Shown piece after piece: positions 50,671-61,049 of a DNA stretch of 64,000 nucleotides; position 1 is the first letter of the stretch; the number at the start of each line of letters is the position of its first letter. This DNA is from Silvania hatchlandensis (GTDB taxonomy: Bacteria; Pseudomonadota; Gammaproteobacteria; Enterobacterales; Enterobacteriaceae). The stretch lies in contig NZ_JAMGZK010000050.1 in NCBI RefSeq assembly GCF_025564065.1, positions 124,001 through 188,000 on the forward strand. The letters run 5' to 3'. Made by a program: the position numbers and the translations under genes. The notes below the pieces were generated by a model. The model was not told the origin of the DNA and made no database searches. It was given only the letters and a program-made list of their open reading frames with translations.

Positions 50671-51123
50671 TCAGTGCAGGTAGAAAACACCCTCTTCCGG
50701 CAGGAACAGCTGGTTATAGCGCAGCTGGAAGGCGTTAAGCTCATACGGATCCGGCTCCATATCGCGCATAAAGCCGAGCGTCATACGGATCTGGGCATCG
50801 GTAATCGGCGCGGCCAGCCGCGCCTTGCGCAGCAGGCGATACCAGCTCAGCAGGTTATTTTCACTGCTGTCGACAATGCACACCTGCCAGATCAACAGCA
50901 CCTGTGCGGCGTTTTGCAGATGGGACTCGTCCGGGCGTTCAAGGTAGCGGATAAACTCGTTGCCGGCGCTTTTGCCAAACTGGTCGATCATCGATTCCAC
51001 GGGAACCGGGGTGATCCCCAGACGCTCGCTCAGACGACGAATGGCGCGCCGGGGCCCCGACGTCATGACGCGAAAGCCCACCACAAACACCACGGCAAGC
51101 GTAGCCAGCATTATCCAGACCAT
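50671..51123 (-). CDS. yicN: YicN, DUF1198 protein
   Basis: A 150-aa protein with one N-terminal transmembrane segment (about 2-20) and a conserved cytosolic part (LSERLGITPVPVESMIDQFGKSAGNEFIRYL). It matches YicN of E. coli. Function unknown. In E. coli adeQ and ade follow; here uhpT follows directly. Confidence 0.88.
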   Translation of the reverse strand: MVWIMLATLAVVFVVGFRVMTSGPRRAIRRLSERLGITPVPVESMIDQFGKSAGNEFIRYLERPDESHLQNAAQVLLIWQVCIVDSSENNLLSWYRLLRKARLAAPITDAQIRMTLGFMRDMEPDPYELNAFQLRYNQLFLPEEGVFYLH

Positions 51124-51261
51124 GAACTCTCCTTACGGTTAGCCGAGCATGATATCGGGAAATGCTACGCATCAACAGCAGACAACGCCGTATTAATGAA
51201 CGGATAAACAGTGGAACAGCGCCAGGAAAAAAGATAGCCGGACGCGCGCAGCGGCGGGCAT

Positions 51262-51286
51262 AAAAAAGCCCGGCGCGAGGCCGGGC
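51262..51286 (-). terminator. Terminator of uhpT
   Basis: On the minus strand GCCCGGC pairs with GCCGGGC (51286-51280 with 51274-51268) around five bases and runs into six U residues, 19 bp after the uhpT stop. Confidence 0.93.
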
Positions 51287-51304
51287 AAAACGTCACCTGT
51301 GCAC

Positions 51305-52696
51305 TCAGGCAGCGTGTAACTGACGCAGGCGTTTTTCGCGACGGATTTTGCGCTCTTCGAGCACTGCGACCATCGCCATCAGGCAGATACAGGCGATGGC
51401 GGCGGCGTCCAGCGCGGCAAAGGTGCCCGCCCAGCCGGTGAGGCCAAAGATCGGCGTGCCGTCGGCAATCATCCCCAGTCCCAGCTTGGCGAAGCTGTCG
51501 CCGATCAGATAAGCGAAGGTGCCTTTAATTCCATCGGCAGCGCCGATCGCTTTTTTCGGCACGAAGCCAACGGCGGCTACGCCAATCAGTAATTGCGGGC
51601 CAAACACCAGGAAGCCGAGCGCAAACAGCGAGGCCAGGTAGACATACTGGTTGCTGGCATGCTGGTACACGCCGAGGGTGGCGATAATCAATGCCAGCGC
51701 CACGCAGGCCACCAGTGCCCGGCGACCGTTGGCCAGATCCGACAGCCAGCCCCACAGCAAGGTGCCGACCAGGGCCCCCACTTCAAACAGGGTAAAGCCC
51801 TGGATCGCCACCTCTTTAGAGAGCTTCAGCTCCTGGAAGGCGTAGACGGTAGACCACTGATCGATACCAATGCGCACCACGTACAGGAAGATGTTGGAGA
51901 AGCACAGCAGCCAGATGACCTTATTCTTCAGCACGTACTCGACGAAGATCTGCCATTTGGTCATGTCGTTCTCTTCGGTCTCTTTGTCCTCTTCGCTGAT
52001 CTCTTCGTCAAACAGCTCTTCCGCTTTGCCGAGGCCGTACGATTCCGGGGAGTCGCTGCCGTAGCGCAGACCGATAAAGCCGACCACCAGAGCGATGATC
52101 GACGGGAAGATGAACATGCCGATCACATGGCCGTCGAACAGAACATTGGCCCCGAACAGCGCCACGCCAGCCGCACCCGCACCGCCGAGGTTGTGGGAGA
52201 TGTTCCACATGCCCAGGTAGGAACCGCGCTTGCGCCGCGGGGTCCATTTGGTGATGGTCGAGTAGCTGCACGACCCGCCGGTACTCTGGAAGAAACCGCT
52301 TAAGGCGTAGAAGGCGATCATCATAAACAGGCTGACCGAGCCGGTGCCCATGCTGGCGCTGAAGCCGAGCATACAAATCGCGGAGAGGATCAGCATAAAC
52401 GGCAGGAACTGCTTGGTATTTTTGCCGTCCGCGTAGTACGACACCAGGGTTTTACCCACGCCGTAAGTGATGGAGAAGCCGAGACCAATCATCCCCAGCT
52501 GGGTCATGCTCAGCCCGTAGGTGGAGATCATGTCGTTCTGGGCGATGTTAAAGTTTTTGCGGATCAAATACATGGTCAGGTAGCCGATAAAGACCACCAG
52601 ATAAGACTGCATGAAGGGTTTGAACCACATTTTACGCCGCACATCGAGCGGCAGATCCAGGGTCGGCTTGCGCACCTGGTTGAGGAAGGCCAGCAT
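51305..52696 (-). CDS. uhpT: Hexose-6-phosphate:phosphate antiporter
   Basis: UhpT takes up glucose 6-phosphate and other hexose phosphates in exchange for inorganic phosphate; it also admits fosfomycin. The 463-aa product is a 12-segment organophosphate:phosphate antiporter, the same length as in E. coli, with [26 protein letters not shown] near the start. It is transcribed from its own promoter under UhpA and probably CRP control. Confidence 0.98.
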   Translation of the reverse strand: MLAFLNQVRKPTLDLPLDVRRKMWFKPFMQSYLVVFIGYLTMYLIRKNFNIAQNDMISTYGLSMTQLGMIGLGFSITYGVGKTLVSYYADGKNTKQFLPFMLILSAICMLGFSASMGTGSVSLFMMIAFYALSGFFQSTGGSCSYSTITKWTPRRKRGSYLGMWNISHNLGGAGAAGVALFGANVLFDGHVIGMFIFPSIIALVVGFIGLRYGSDSPESYGLGKAEELFDEEISEEDKETEENDMTKWQIFVEYVLKNKVIWLLCFSNIFLYVVRIGIDQWSTVYAFQELKLSKEVAIQGFTLFEVGALVGTLLWGWLSDLANGRRALVACVALALIIATLGVYQHASNQYVYLASLFALGFLVFGPQLLIGVAAVGFVPKKAIGAADGIKGTFAYLIGDSFAKLGLGMIADGTPIFGLTGWAGTFAALDAAAIACICLMAMVAVLEERKIRREKRLRQLHAA

Positions 52697-52734
52697 GTTG
52701 GGTTGCTCCTGAGCTGATTTTTATACCTGCGAAT

Positions 52735-52845
52735 GGCAGGCATTGTAAAAATCAGCCGGGGGCGTCGCCTGAGACAGCGTCCAGGTGGAACCGGGAAAAT
52801 ATCTTAGTTTTGGCCCACTCGGGACAAAAGGGTGAGGTACATCAC
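52735..52845 (-). promoter_or_regulatory. uhpT promoter with CRP site
   Basis: On the minus strand TACAAT (52747-52742) is a candidate -10, putting the transcription start near 52735. A CRP half-site pair GTGA-N6-TCAC lies at 52832-52845, centred about 103.5 bp upstream, the distance known for the E. coli uhpT promoter. The UhpA sites should lie between them. The CRP site includes the uhpC stop codon. Confidence 0.7.
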
Positions 52846-54161
52846 GCTTCACTGGCCTCACGCGGCGTCTGGGCATTGAGGAACGGCAGCAGCAGCAGGG
52901 CGGAAATGCCCGCCGCGATGGCGATCGCCGCGAAGAATCCGCTCCAGTGCCAGGTGTCGATCACCCGCGCCAACGGCCAGCCGGAGAGTGATGCGCCCAG
53001 ATAGGCGAACAGGCCAACAAAGCCGGTTGCCGCGCCCGCCGCATCTTTGTGCGAACACTCCGCCGCCGCCATGCCAATCAGCATCTGCGGTCCAAAGACG
53101 AAAAAGCCGGTGGTGAAGAAGCAGGCTGCCTGCATCACGTAGCTGGCGAAGGGCATCAGCCACAGTGAACCGACCGAGAGCAAAATCCCGGCAGCAAAAA
53201 TCAGGTTCATCGGCCCGCGGTTGCCATTGAACAACTTGTCCGAACCCCAGCCGGCAACCAACGCGCCGATAAACCCGCCCAGCTCAAACATCGACACCGC
53301 CGAGTTGGCGGTGACCAGATCGACGCCCAGCGTCTCGGACATGTACAGATTGCCCCAGTCATTGATCGCCGCGCGCACGATATACACCAGCACGTAGCAC
53401 AGGGAAAGCAGCCAGATATACGGGTTCAGCAGCACGTATTTGGTGAGGATTTCCCGGCGCGTGAGCCCCTCGCCTTCCTGCTGCTGGGCAATCTCCAGCG
53501 CGTCATGCCGCCAGTCGCCAATCGGCGGCAGGCCGACGGTTTGCGGCCTGTCCCGCAGTCGCCAGCACAAAAACAGCCCGGCGAGGATCGCCAGGCTACC
53601 GGCAATCATCATCCCCGCACGCCAGCCGTAGTGCAGCGCCGCCGCCCCGACCACGATCGGGATCAGCGCCCCGCCGACGTTGTGCGCAGTGTTCCAGAGG
53701 GCCCACCAGCCGCCGCGCTCGGTACGCGAATACCAACTGGTCAGCAGACGGGCGCAAACCGGCGATCCCCAGCCCTGGAAAAAGGCGTTCAGCGCCCACA
53801 GCAGGGCAAAGGCCCACAGCGAGGTGGAGAAGCCGAACAGAATATTGACCACCCCGGTGGCGATCAGCCCCAGCCCCATAAAGTAACGGGCGTTGGAGCG
53901 ATCGCTGACTATGCCGGAGACGAACTTCGACAGGCCGTAGGTGATGTAAAACAGCGTGGCCAGCAGGCCGATATCGGTGCGGGTCATCACCCCGCTGGCG
54001 AGGATCTCCGGCGCGGCAGCGTTAAAGCTTTTGCGGGTGAAATAGAACAGCGCGTAGCCGAGCCAGATGGTAAGCAAAATATGCCGCCGCCAGTAGCGAT
54101 AGCGGGCGTCGATCTCGGCTTTGTCGCCGATCGGCGCAGCGTTGGCGGGGGTTTTAAACAT
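52842..54161 (-). CDS. uhpC: Glucose 6-phosphate sensor UhpC
   Basis: UhpC is a membrane sensor related to UhpT: it binds external glucose 6-phosphate and activates the kinase UhpB. The 439-aa, 12-segment protein has the family N-terminal [28 protein letters not shown]. Its start overlaps the end of uhpB by eight bases, indicating translational coupling, while uhpT is separated by a promoter. Confidence 0.97.
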   Translation of the reverse strand: MFKTPANAAPIGDKAEIDARYRYWRRHILLTIWLGYALFYFTRKSFNAAAPEILASGVMTRTDIGLLATLFYITYGLSKFVSGIVSDRSNARYFMGLGLIATGVVNILFGFSTSLWAFALLWALNAFFQGWGSPVCARLLTSWYSRTERGGWWALWNTAHNVGGALIPIVVGAAALHYGWRAGMMIAGSLAILAGLFLCWRLRDRPQTVGLPPIGDWRHDALEIAQQQEGEGLTRREILTKYVLLNPYIWLLSLCYVLVYIVRAAINDWGNLYMSETLGVDLVTANSAVSMFELGGFIGALVAGWGSDKLFNGNRGPMNLIFAAGILLSVGSLWLMPFASYVMQAACFFTTGFFVFGPQMLIGMAAAECSHKDAAGAATGFVGLFAYLGASLSGWPLARVIDTWHWSGFFAAIAIAAGISALLLLPFLNAQTPREASEA

Positions 54162-55659
54162 GATGTGTCCTTAGCGGCAAACTGACGCTGACGCGGGTAC
54201 CGTGGGTGCAGGAGATAGCCAGCGTACCGCCCAGCGCCGTGACGCGCTCGCGCATTCCCGCCAGGCCAAAGCCCTGCTGCGCGGAACCGGTCGGCAGCCC
54301 GCAGCCGTCATCCTCAAGCAGCAGCATCAGCCGCTCATCCTGCTGCCACCCCTGTAGCGTTACCGCGCTGGCGCTGGCGTGCTTGACGATATTATTCAGC
54401 CCTTCCTGGCAGACGCGGAACAGGGTCACGCGCTGGCCTTCGCTCAGCGTCGTCTCGTCGATATGCCAGTCGAGATGGCTGACGATGCCGCGGCTTTCCA
54501 GCTCCATCTCGCGCATCAGGGAACGTACCGCCTGTTCAAGCGAGAGATCGTCCAGCTGACGCGGACGCAGCCGCCCCAGCAGACGGCGCACTGAGTCATA
54601 CACCCCGAGAGAAAGCTGTTCGATATGCGCCCCGCCCTGCTTCACACCGGCGTTGTCCGGGGCCAGGCGCTGAACGATACCCGCCTGAGTACGAATCGCA
54701 GTGATGGTCTGCCCGATATCGTCATGCAGTTCGCGCGCCACCTCCCGGCGGACGTGCTCTTCGGTCTCCAGCAGCCGCTCGGCCAGGCGGCGGTTGCGCG
54801 CCAGCTCGGTTTGCAGGGACTGGTTCAGCTCGCGCAGACGCTGGATCCCCGCTCCGAGCAGCAGTCCGGTGAGGCTCTGCGCCAGCAGCGACAGCAGCAA
54901 ATCCACCGGATGGTCGTGCCAGGTCTGGCTGGCAATCAACGCAATGGCGTTCATCAGGGTCGCAATCAGCGCCCCCTGCCAGCCGTAATGCCACGCGAGG
55001 GCGATGATCGGCAGCGCCAGACAGAACGGGGTAAAGCGCGACAGTTCTGCAGGCAGGCCAAGCTGCAGCCACAGGCTCACCACAAACAGCAGCACGTAGC
55101 CAATCAAATGGCGAGCGCGCCAGTTCACCGGCTGCGACACCAGCCCCGGCCCCAGCGGCTGCCAGACGGTGCTGGTGAGATAGTGCCAGATAACAAGGCA
55201 GGTGGGGGCCAGCGTCAGCCCGCCGGTCAGGGTCAGCAGCAGGGCGTTAAATGCCTCGGGTTGGTTGATCCACGCCAGCGATTGCAGCAGCGCGGCGGCG
55301 ATCAGCGCTGCCCCCTGACGCAGCAAGGTGCGCCAGTCGCGCTGGTGGCGATAGCGGGAGATGAGTGCCACCGGGATTAGCGTCAACACGCTTCCGGTCA
55401 TCAATATGGGCAGATGCGCCAGCGCCACTTCCTGCGCCAGCCAGAACACCATCAGCCACTCTGCCCCGAGCAGAACCGGCCAGTAGCCGCGCGGGCATTG
55501 CAGCATCAGCCCCAGACGCAGGCCAAAGGGGAAGAGCAGCACCGCCAGCTCCGGGCGCTCGACCAGGTGCAGGCTGATACTCCACAGGCAAAACCACGCG
55601 GCAGAGAAGATAAAGAAGCTGGCGATCACCGCCACCAGCCGGGAGAAGAAGGGGTTCAT
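54154..55659 (-). CDS. uhpB: Sensor histidine kinase UhpB
   Basis: UhpB, 501 aa, has eight or so N-terminal membrane segments (MASE1-like region, about 1-270) and a HisKA_3 kinase core. The phosphorylated His lies in [11 protein letters not shown] (near residue 313) and the ATP-binding lid near the C-terminus ([20 protein letters not shown]). It phosphorylates UhpA when UhpC signals external glucose 6-phosphate. Its ATG overlaps the uhpA stop by one base. Confidence 0.97.
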   Translation of the reverse strand: MNPFFSRLVAVIASFFIFSAAWFCLWSISLHLVERPELAVLLFPFGLRLGLMLQCPRGYWPVLLGAEWLMVFWLAQEVALAHLPILMTGSVLTLIPVALISRYRHQRDWRTLLRQGAALIAAALLQSLAWINQPEAFNALLLTLTGGLTLAPTCLVIWHYLTSTVWQPLGPGLVSQPVNWRARHLIGYVLLFVVSLWLQLGLPAELSRFTPFCLALPIIALAWHYGWQGALIATLMNAIALIASQTWHDHPVDLLLSLLAQSLTGLLLGAGIQRLRELNQSLQTELARNRRLAERLLETEEHVRREVARELHDDIGQTITAIRTQAGIVQRLAPDNAGVKQGGAHIEQLSLGVYDSVRRLLGRLRPRQLDDLSLEQAVRSLMREMELESRGIVSHLDWHIDETTLSEGQRVTLFRVCQEGLNNIVKHASASAVTLQGWQQDERLMLLLEDDGCGLPTGSAQQGFGLAGMRERVTALGGTLAISCTHGTRVSVSLPLRTHHV

Positions 55660-56249
55660 TACCAGCCGTCAAACATGCGGCGGGCCAGTTCGACGTCGTT
55701 GCTGACGCCGAGTTTTTCCATCAGGTTGGCGCGGTGAACGTGAACGGTTTTCGGCGACAGGCCAAGCTCGACGGCGATCTCTTTCACCGCCATCCCCTGG
55801 GCCAGCTTTTCCGCCACCTGGCGTTCGCGCTTCGTCAGCGGATCCTGCCGCCCCGCCGCCAGCTTGATGGCGATGTCCGGCGTCAGGTAGCAACCCCCCG
55901 TCGCCACGGTACGAACGGCGGCGATCAGCTCGTCCGGGCTACAGCGTTTAGAGAGAAATCCGCGCGCCCCGGCGTTCAGCGCCTGCTCCACCAGCGCCGG
56001 GCTGTCGTGGACCGACAGCATTATCGTCGCCATCCCCTTCGGCAACTGGCTGAGCAGCTCCAGCCCGGATTGGTCCGGCATCGAGATATCGCAAATGCAT
56101 ACCTGTACCCCACGTCCCGGCAACCCGGCGAGCGCCTCGCGACCGGAGCCGAATTCGGCCACAACCTGAAAGTCGGGTTCCAGGTTCAGAAGCTGGGCAA
56201 ATCCGGAGCGGACGATCAGGTGATCGTCGATAAGCGCGATGGTGGTCAT
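55659..56249 (-). CDS. uhpA: Response regulator UhpA
   Basis: UhpA, 196 aa, activates uhpT. The receiver domain (1-115) has the phospho-acceptor Asp54 in ICDISMP; the LuxR/NarL HTH is at about 130-190 ([35 protein letters not shown]). It is the first gene of uhpABC. Confidence 0.98.
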   Translation of the reverse strand: MTTIALIDDHLIVRSGFAQLLNLEPDFQVVAEFGSGREALAGLPGRGVQVCICDISMPDQSGLELLSQLPKGMATIMLSVHDSPALVEQALNAGARGFLSKRCSPDELIAAVRTVATGGCYLTPDIAIKLAAGRQDPLTKRERQVAEKLAQGMAVKEIAVELGLSPKTVHVHRANLMEKLGVSNDVELARRMFDGW

Positions 56250-56270
56250 GGTGCGGTCCTGGCGGGATGA

Positions 56271-56299
56271 AAAACGCGCTTACCTTAGCGATAAGCGCG
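56271..56299 (-). terminator. Terminator after deoX
   Basis: On the minus strand CGCGCTTA (56299-56292) pairs with TAAGCGCG (56282-56275) around nine bases, followed by a run of U. It ends the deoxyribose operon just before uhpA begins. Confidence 0.7.
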
Positions 56300-56330
56300 C
56301 TGCTGTTCAAGCTGTGAACGATTTTCGCCG

Positions 56331-57341
56331 TCAGAGGATGCCGGTTGTCACCGTAAAGTGGCGCGTTTCGGCCGCAGCCAGGTGGATCAGACTGTCGCTA
56401 CTTTGCGCCGCCAGGAAACCTTCCGGGCGACAGGTGGCCGGGAGGGCGAACGCGGCCACACTCTGATCGCCGTTGTAGAGGATCCACCGGGTGGCGTAGT
56501 TCAGCTCCGCACTGGTAAAGCGGGTGACGAACGTGACGCCATCGGGTGCGATCATCTGAAATTCTGGGGTCCCGGTATAGCGATCGAGCCGATCGGCAAA
56601 AAAGACAATCTCCGGATCGTAATAGTGCGGCGCATCCAGCACCTTCAGCGTGGCTTCGCCCTGCTGCAGACGCTGATTAAACGCCAGCCACTGTTCGGTT
56701 GGCTTCACATGTGCCGGTATCGATTCGCGCAGTTGAATAGCCTCATCGGGGATATTCTGGCTGAACGTGGCCCCCTCAACGTACGCATAGTTCATGTGGC
56801 ACATGTACTGCAGCGGCATTGGCACCGAGGCCAGATTGGTCACCGCCATGTCGATGTCGAACAGGGCGCTGTCTTTATGCAGAGTGACCGACGGGTGCGC
56901 CTGATAATGATGACCGAATCCCATCACATACTCATAGCGCCCGCCAATGCGCAGGCTGTCGCCCTCCAGCTCGAGCCAGGCATCATCCATTGGCGCACAC
57001 GGCATTTCACCGTGCAGCGGGTGCGTATCCTCGGGTGCAGGGCAGCCGTTTGCCAGCAGCCCGGAGTGAAACGCGAAGCAACCGTAAGTGGTGACCACCT
57101 CTTTTGCCGGCAGCGGCTGGCTGAACATGTTCTTCATCGTCAGATCGCGACCGTCGAACTCCGCATCCCAGATCATCTGACCCATCCACGGGAGGATCAC
57201 CAGATGCCCGCGGGCATTCTGCACGCGCAGCCCTTCCACGCCGCTGGCATAGCGAAACGCCGTGACCGTGAAGTCGTCATTTTCCAGTAAGGTACGCGGC
57301 TGTTCATTAAACAGCGTGCGCCACAGGGGAAGTTTCGTCAT
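56331..57341 (-). CDS. deoX: DeoX, aldose-epimerase-like protein of the deoxyribose operon
   Basis: A 336-aa protein of the galactose-mutarotase-like DUF4432 type (HSGLLANGCPAPEDTHPLHGEMP with conserved His residues; MAVTNLASVPMPLQYMCHMNYAYVEG). It corresponds in length and position to DeoX of Salmonella, whose role is not fully defined; mutarotation of deoxyribose is a reasonable guess. The ATG at 57341 has AGGAG seven bases upstream; an in-frame TTG two codons earlier is the alternative. It is the last gene of deoK-deoP-deoX. Confidence 0.82.
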   Translation of the reverse strand: MTKLPLWRTLFNEQPRTLLENDDFTVTAFRYASGVEGLRVQNARGHLVILPWMGQMIWDAEFDGRDLTMKNMFSQPLPAKEVVTTYGCFAFHSGLLANGCPAPEDTHPLHGEMPCAPMDDAWLELEGDSLRIGGRYEYVMGFGHHYQAHPSVTLHKDSALFDIDMAVTNLASVPMPLQYMCHMNYAYVEGATFSQNIPDEAIQLRESIPAHVKPTEQWLAFNQRLQQGEATLKVLDAPHYYDPEIVFFADRLDRYTGTPEFQMIAPDGVTFVTRFTSAELNYATRWILYNGDQSVAAFALPATCRPEGFLAAQSSDSLIHLAAAETRHFTVTTGIL

Positions 57342-57352
57342 TTTCAATCTCC

Positions 57353-58669
57353 TCAGGAGGCCGTGGCTTCGGTCAGTTCACGGCGTACTTTGCTTTCACG
57401 CCAGAAGTAGACGCCGACATAGACAAAGCACAGCATCGACACCAGGAAAGAGGCTTGCAACGAATGGAACATGTCAGCGACGTATCCCTGCACCGCAGGC
57501 ACCACTGCCGCGCCGACAATCGCCATCACGATCACCGCACCCGCCATCTCGGTATGTTCGTTATCTACCGTATCCAGCGTGCCGGCATAAATGGTCGCCC
57601 AGCAAGGTCCAAACAGAATGCTCACCAGCACCGCCGCATATACCGCGCTGAAGCTCGGGGCCAGCGCAACGTAGACCAACAGCAGCGCCCCGATCACCGA
57701 ATAGAGAATTAACACTTTTTCCGGGTTGAAGCGGGTCATCAGAATGTTGGCGATAAATTTGCCGATGAAGAAGCAGATGAAGCTGTACACCATAAAGTTG
57801 GAGGCATCGCGCTCGTTGATATCGCCCAGCTCCAGCGCCAGTCGGATGGTGAATGACCACACCGCGACCTGCATACCCACGTAGAGGAACTGCGCCATAA
57901 TGCCACGACGAAATCGCGGGTTCGCCGCCAGATAACGCAGGGTCTCCATCGCCGACGGGCGTTTGTGCTGCGCGGTTGTTGCCACTTTACAGGTCGGGAA
58001 GCGAGTCAGCAGGAACAGCACCATCACCACAACCAGCACCATAATCATGTACTTGTAGGGTTCGAGGGTGTTATCCAGCATCAGGATTTTAAACTGATGG
58101 ATTTGCTCAGCGTTCATCCCGGCCATCTGCTTCTCGAGGCTGTCACCTTCGGAAAAGACCAGATATTTACCCAGCAGAATCCCGGCCACTGCGCCGATCG
58201 GGTAGAAGGTCTGGCTGACGTTAAGACGCAGCGTGGCGTAGGCTTTCGGGCCCAGCATCGAGCTGTAGGTATTGGCTGCGGTTTCCAGGAAACTCAGGCC
58301 AATAGCAATGGCGAAAATCGCCGCCAGGAACATGGTGTAGGTTGCCATGTGCGAGGCAGGAAAGAAGAGCGTACAGCCAACGATATAGAGCGTCAGCCCC
58401 ATTAAAATCGCGATCTTATAGCTGCTCTTTTTAATCACCAGCGATGCCGGAATGGCGATCAGGAAATAACCGCCATAAAAAGCACTTTGCACCAGCGCAG
58501 AAGCAAAATTGCTGAGTGCAAATACACTTTTAAACTGCGTAATTAATATATCATTTAATGCCGCAGCGCATCCCCATAACGGGAATAAACAGGATAACAA
58601 AATAAACTGGAACAGAGGGGTTTTATTCAGATAGCCGTCAGGCATCTGAATGATATTTTTATCGTTCAT
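57353..58669 (-). CDS. deoP: Deoxyribose permease DeoP (FucP family)
   Basis: A 438-aa, 12-segment major facilitator of the fucose:proton symporter type (LFQFILLSCLFPLWGCAAALNDILITQFK at the start, GLSFLETAANTYSSMLGP in the middle). Position next to a deoxyribokinase and a DeoR regulator identifies it as the likely 2-deoxyribose importer. It lies 11 bp ahead of deoX and 26 bp after deoK. Confidence 0.88.
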   Translation of the reverse strand: MNDKNIIQMPDGYLNKTPLFQFILLSCLFPLWGCAAALNDILITQFKSVFALSNFASALVQSAFYGGYFLIAIPASLVIKKSSYKIAILMGLTLYIVGCTLFFPASHMATYTMFLAAIFAIAIGLSFLETAANTYSSMLGPKAYATLRLNVSQTFYPIGAVAGILLGKYLVFSEGDSLEKQMAGMNAEQIHQFKILMLDNTLEPYKYMIMVLVVVMVLFLLTRFPTCKVATTAQHKRPSAMETLRYLAANPRFRRGIMAQFLYVGMQVAVWSFTIRLALELGDINERDASNFMVYSFICFFIGKFIANILMTRFNPEKVLILYSVIGALLLVYVALAPSFSAVYAAVLVSILFGPCWATIYAGTLDTVDNEHTEMAGAVIVMAIVGAAVVPAVQGYVADMFHSLQASFLVSMLCFVYVGVYFWRESKVRRELTEATAS

Positions 58670-58695
58670 AGTGCTACCTTTTAGTGTGCAGGGTT

Positions 58696-59616
58696 TTATT
58701 CGTTCATCGACAGAAATTCGTTGAATTGTTCAATGCTCGGGTAAGACGATTGCGTGCCTTTTCCGGTGACGCTGAACGCGGCAAAGAAGGAGGCTTTTTT
58801 CATGGCGGCTTCAACATCGCCGCTCTGGACGTAGTAGTGCGCGAAGCAGCCGATAAAGGCATCGCCTGCGCCGCTGGTATCCACCGCATTCACTTTAAAT
58901 GCCGGGACGAACACTTCTTTATCGCGCGTCATCCACAGCGCACCTTTTTCGCCCATGGTGACAATAATATTATTCAGCCCTTTATCCACCAGCGTTCTCG
59001 CGGCGAGGCAAATATTCTCGTAGGTATTCACCGGCATCCCGGTCAGAATTTCCAGCTCGGTTTCATTCGGTACAAAGAAATCACATTTACAGGCATAAGA
59101 CATGTCTAATTCACGCAGTGCCGGTGCCGGATTTAATAACACCTGAATACCGTGTTTCTTACCAAATTCGATGGCGTGATAAACGGTTTCCAGCTGAACT
59201 TCAAGCTGCAATACAATGAGCTGACATTTTTTAAGATCGTCGGCCGCGCGATCGATATCTTCCGGCGAGAGGAATTTATTCGCCCCTTTGACAATCAGAA
59301 TACTGTTGCTGGAACTGGCATTCACAAAAATCGGCGCCACGCCGCTGCTGGTGCAGGGCACTTTTTCGACATAAGTGGTATTGATGCCCCAGGATTCCAG
59401 ATTACGGATCGTGTTATCGGCAAAAATATCGTCACCGACTTTGGTGAGCATCATCACCTTTGAATTCAGCTTAGCTGCCGCCACCGCCTGATTGGCCCCT
59501 TTGCCGCCACAGCCAATTTTAAAGGCTGGCGCTTCGAGCGTTTCACCCTCTTTCGGCATCTCGTTGATATAAGTGATGAGATCCACCATGTTGGAGCCGA
59601 TAACCGCGATATCCAT
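58696..59616 (-). CDS. deoK: Deoxyribokinase DeoK
   Basis: A 306-aa PfkB/ribokinase-family enzyme, the length of Salmonella DeoK. It has the N-terminal signature GCGGKGANQAVAAAKL and the catalytic/anion-hole motif DTSGAGDAFIGCF. It phosphorylates 2-deoxyribose to the 5-phosphate, which DeoC then cleaves. Plain ribokinase is the alternative, but the linkage with deoP, deoX and deoQ between uhpA and ilvN matches the Salmonella deo cluster. It is first in the operon. Confidence 0.88.
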   Translation of the reverse strand: MDIAVIGSNMVDLITYINEMPKEGETLEAPAFKIGCGGKGANQAVAAAKLNSKVMMLTKVGDDIFADNTIRNLESWGINTTYVEKVPCTSSGVAPIFVNASSSNSILIVKGANKFLSPEDIDRAADDLKKCQLIVLQLEVQLETVYHAIEFGKKHGIQVLLNPAPALRELDMSYACKCDFFVPNETELEILTGMPVNTYENICLAARTLVDKGLNNIIVTMGEKGALWMTRDKEVFVPAFKVNAVDTSGAGDAFIGCFAHYYVQSGDVEAAMKKASFFAAFSVTGKGTQSSYPSIEQFNEFLSMNE

Positions 59617-59965
59617 TTTACTTCCTCTCTGCAACAATCACATAACAATGATATTATCGTAACATTATCATGTTATTTCCGTATCATTTGTGACTGCGAT
59701 CGCGATTAGACAATCCTCATGATTGTTTATTGTTTCACCACTCATTTTACGTGTTCGCCGTTTTTTCTCCGAGTCCCGGTGATGGCAAAGCGTGATCAAA
59801 CAACATAAAACGATTAAATACATTGAGTTATACTGATAGCGCGCCAGGTAATGTGGCTTTTCTTTAGTGACGCCCGGCAGTATAGTATGCCGCGGGAAAA
59901 ATGTTTCGAACGCATCAAGAATGTTATTATAGAAACATCGAACAGTGCAGTAGCGGAGAAGGTGA
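59617..59965. promoter_or_regulatory. deoK-deoQ divergent regulatory region
   Basis: 349 bases without a convincing gene. Near deoK lie AT-rich inverted segments (TGATA at 59650 and TATCA at 59667 within a larger AACA...TGTT repeat, about 59643-59675), candidate DeoQ operators. TGTGACTGCGATCGCGA (59689-59705) is a weak CRP-like site. TGTTATTATAGAAACA (about 59922-59937) precedes deoQ. A 120-aa minus-strand frame across it is not a gene. Confidence 0.5.
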
Positions 59966-60757
59966 ATGGAAACAAAACAAAAAGAACGTATCCGGCGTCT
60001 GGTTGAACTGCTGAAGAAAACCGACCGCATTCACCTGAAAGAGGCCGCCCGGATGCTGGAAGTGTCGGTGATGACGATTCGTCGCGACCTGAGCCCCGAC
60101 AATCACGAGACGGTGCTGCCGTTAACGCTGCTGGGCGGGTATATCGTGATGGTCAACAAGCCGGCGACGGCGCCTGCCGCTCAGCCAGTCCGCAGCCAGA
60201 CGCATCACCCTGACGATCTGCCGGTGGCAATTCTGGCCGCCGGGATGGTGGCGGAAAATGATCTGGTGTTTTTCGACAATGGTCCGGAGATGCCGCTGGT
60301 CATCAGCATGATCCCGGATGACATTACCTTTACCGGCATCTGCTACTCGCACCGGGTGTTTATTGCGCTCAACGAAAAACCGAATGCGACGGCCATTCTG
60401 TGCGGCGGCACCTACCGGGCAAAGAGCGATGCCTTCTATGACACCAGCAACCCGTCGGTGCTGGACTCCCTGAACCCACGCAAGGCATTTATCTCCGCCA
60501 GCGGCGTGCATGAGCACTACGGTGTGACCTGGTTTAACCCGGATGACCTCGCCACCAAACGCAAGGCCATCCAGCACGGACTGCGTAAAATCCTGCTGGC
60601 GCGGTATGCCCTGTTTGATGAAGTGGCCTCCGCCAGCATCGGGCCGCTGTCCGCCTTTGATGTGCTGATCAGCGACCGACCGCTGCCGGCAGATTACCCG
60701 GCGCACTGCCGGAACGGGTTTGTGAAAGTCATCACCCCGGATTCCGCCAGCGAGTAG
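59966..60757 (+). CDS. deoQ: DeoR-family repressor DeoQ
   Basis: A 263-aa DeoR-type regulator with the N-terminal HTH (RIHLKEAARMLEVSVMTIRRDL, about residues 21-42) and a C-terminal sugar-phosphate sensor domain (LFDEVASASIGPLSAFDVLISDRPLP). It is divergent from deoKPX, which it should repress until deoxyribose 5-phosphate appears. Its stop codon is one base away from the stop of the convergent gene ilvN. Confidence 0.87.
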   Translation: METKQKERIRRLVELLKKTDRIHLKEAARMLEVSVMTIRRDLSPDNHETVLPLTLLGGYIVMVNKPATAPAAQPVRSQTHHPDDLPVAILAAGMVAENDLVFFDNGPEMPLVISMIPDDITFTGICYSHRVFIALNEKPNATAILCGGTYRAKSDAFYDTSNPSVLDSLNPRKAFISASGVHEHYGVTWFNPDDLATKRKAIQHGLRKILLARYALFDEVASASIGPLSAFDVLISDRPLPADYPAHCRNGFVKVITPDSASE

Positions 60758-60758
60758 G

Positions 60759-61046
60759 TTATTCGAAGAACACCGCAATTTTGTTAAACATGGTCGGATC
60801 GGACTGGTTGCGCACCACTTTCACCACGTCTTCCAGCTTGTCGATCTGGGCCATCATCTGCTCCAGCCGCTGATCGTCGTTTACCAGTAGCCAGATGCGG
60901 CTGTGCTCGCTGCCCTGAATCGGCAGACAGAGAATGCCTTCTACGTTAAACGCCCGGCGGGCAAACAGCCCGCAGACGTGAGTCATGACGCCAGGATGGT
61001 TGCGGACGGTGAGTTCCAGAATGACGTTATCATGTTGCTTCTGCAT
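60759..61046 (-). CDS. ilvN: Acetolactate synthase I small subunit
   Basis: IlvN, 95 aa, is the regulatory ACT-domain subunit that gives AHAS I its valine sensitivity ([30 protein letters not shown]). It lies three bases after ilvB and forms the holoenzyme with it. Confidence 0.98.
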   Translation of the reverse strand: MQKQHDNVILELTVRNHPGVMTHVCGLFARRAFNVEGILCLPIQGSEHSRIWLLVNDDQRLEQMMAQIDKLEDVVKVVRNQSDPTMFNKIAVFFE

Positions 61047-61049
61047 GGC

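Noticed and set aside
59668..60030. 120-aa minus-strand frame between deoK and deoQ
   Set aside because: It overlaps the start of deoQ, is AT-rich with no domain, and the region is better explained as a divergent promoter.
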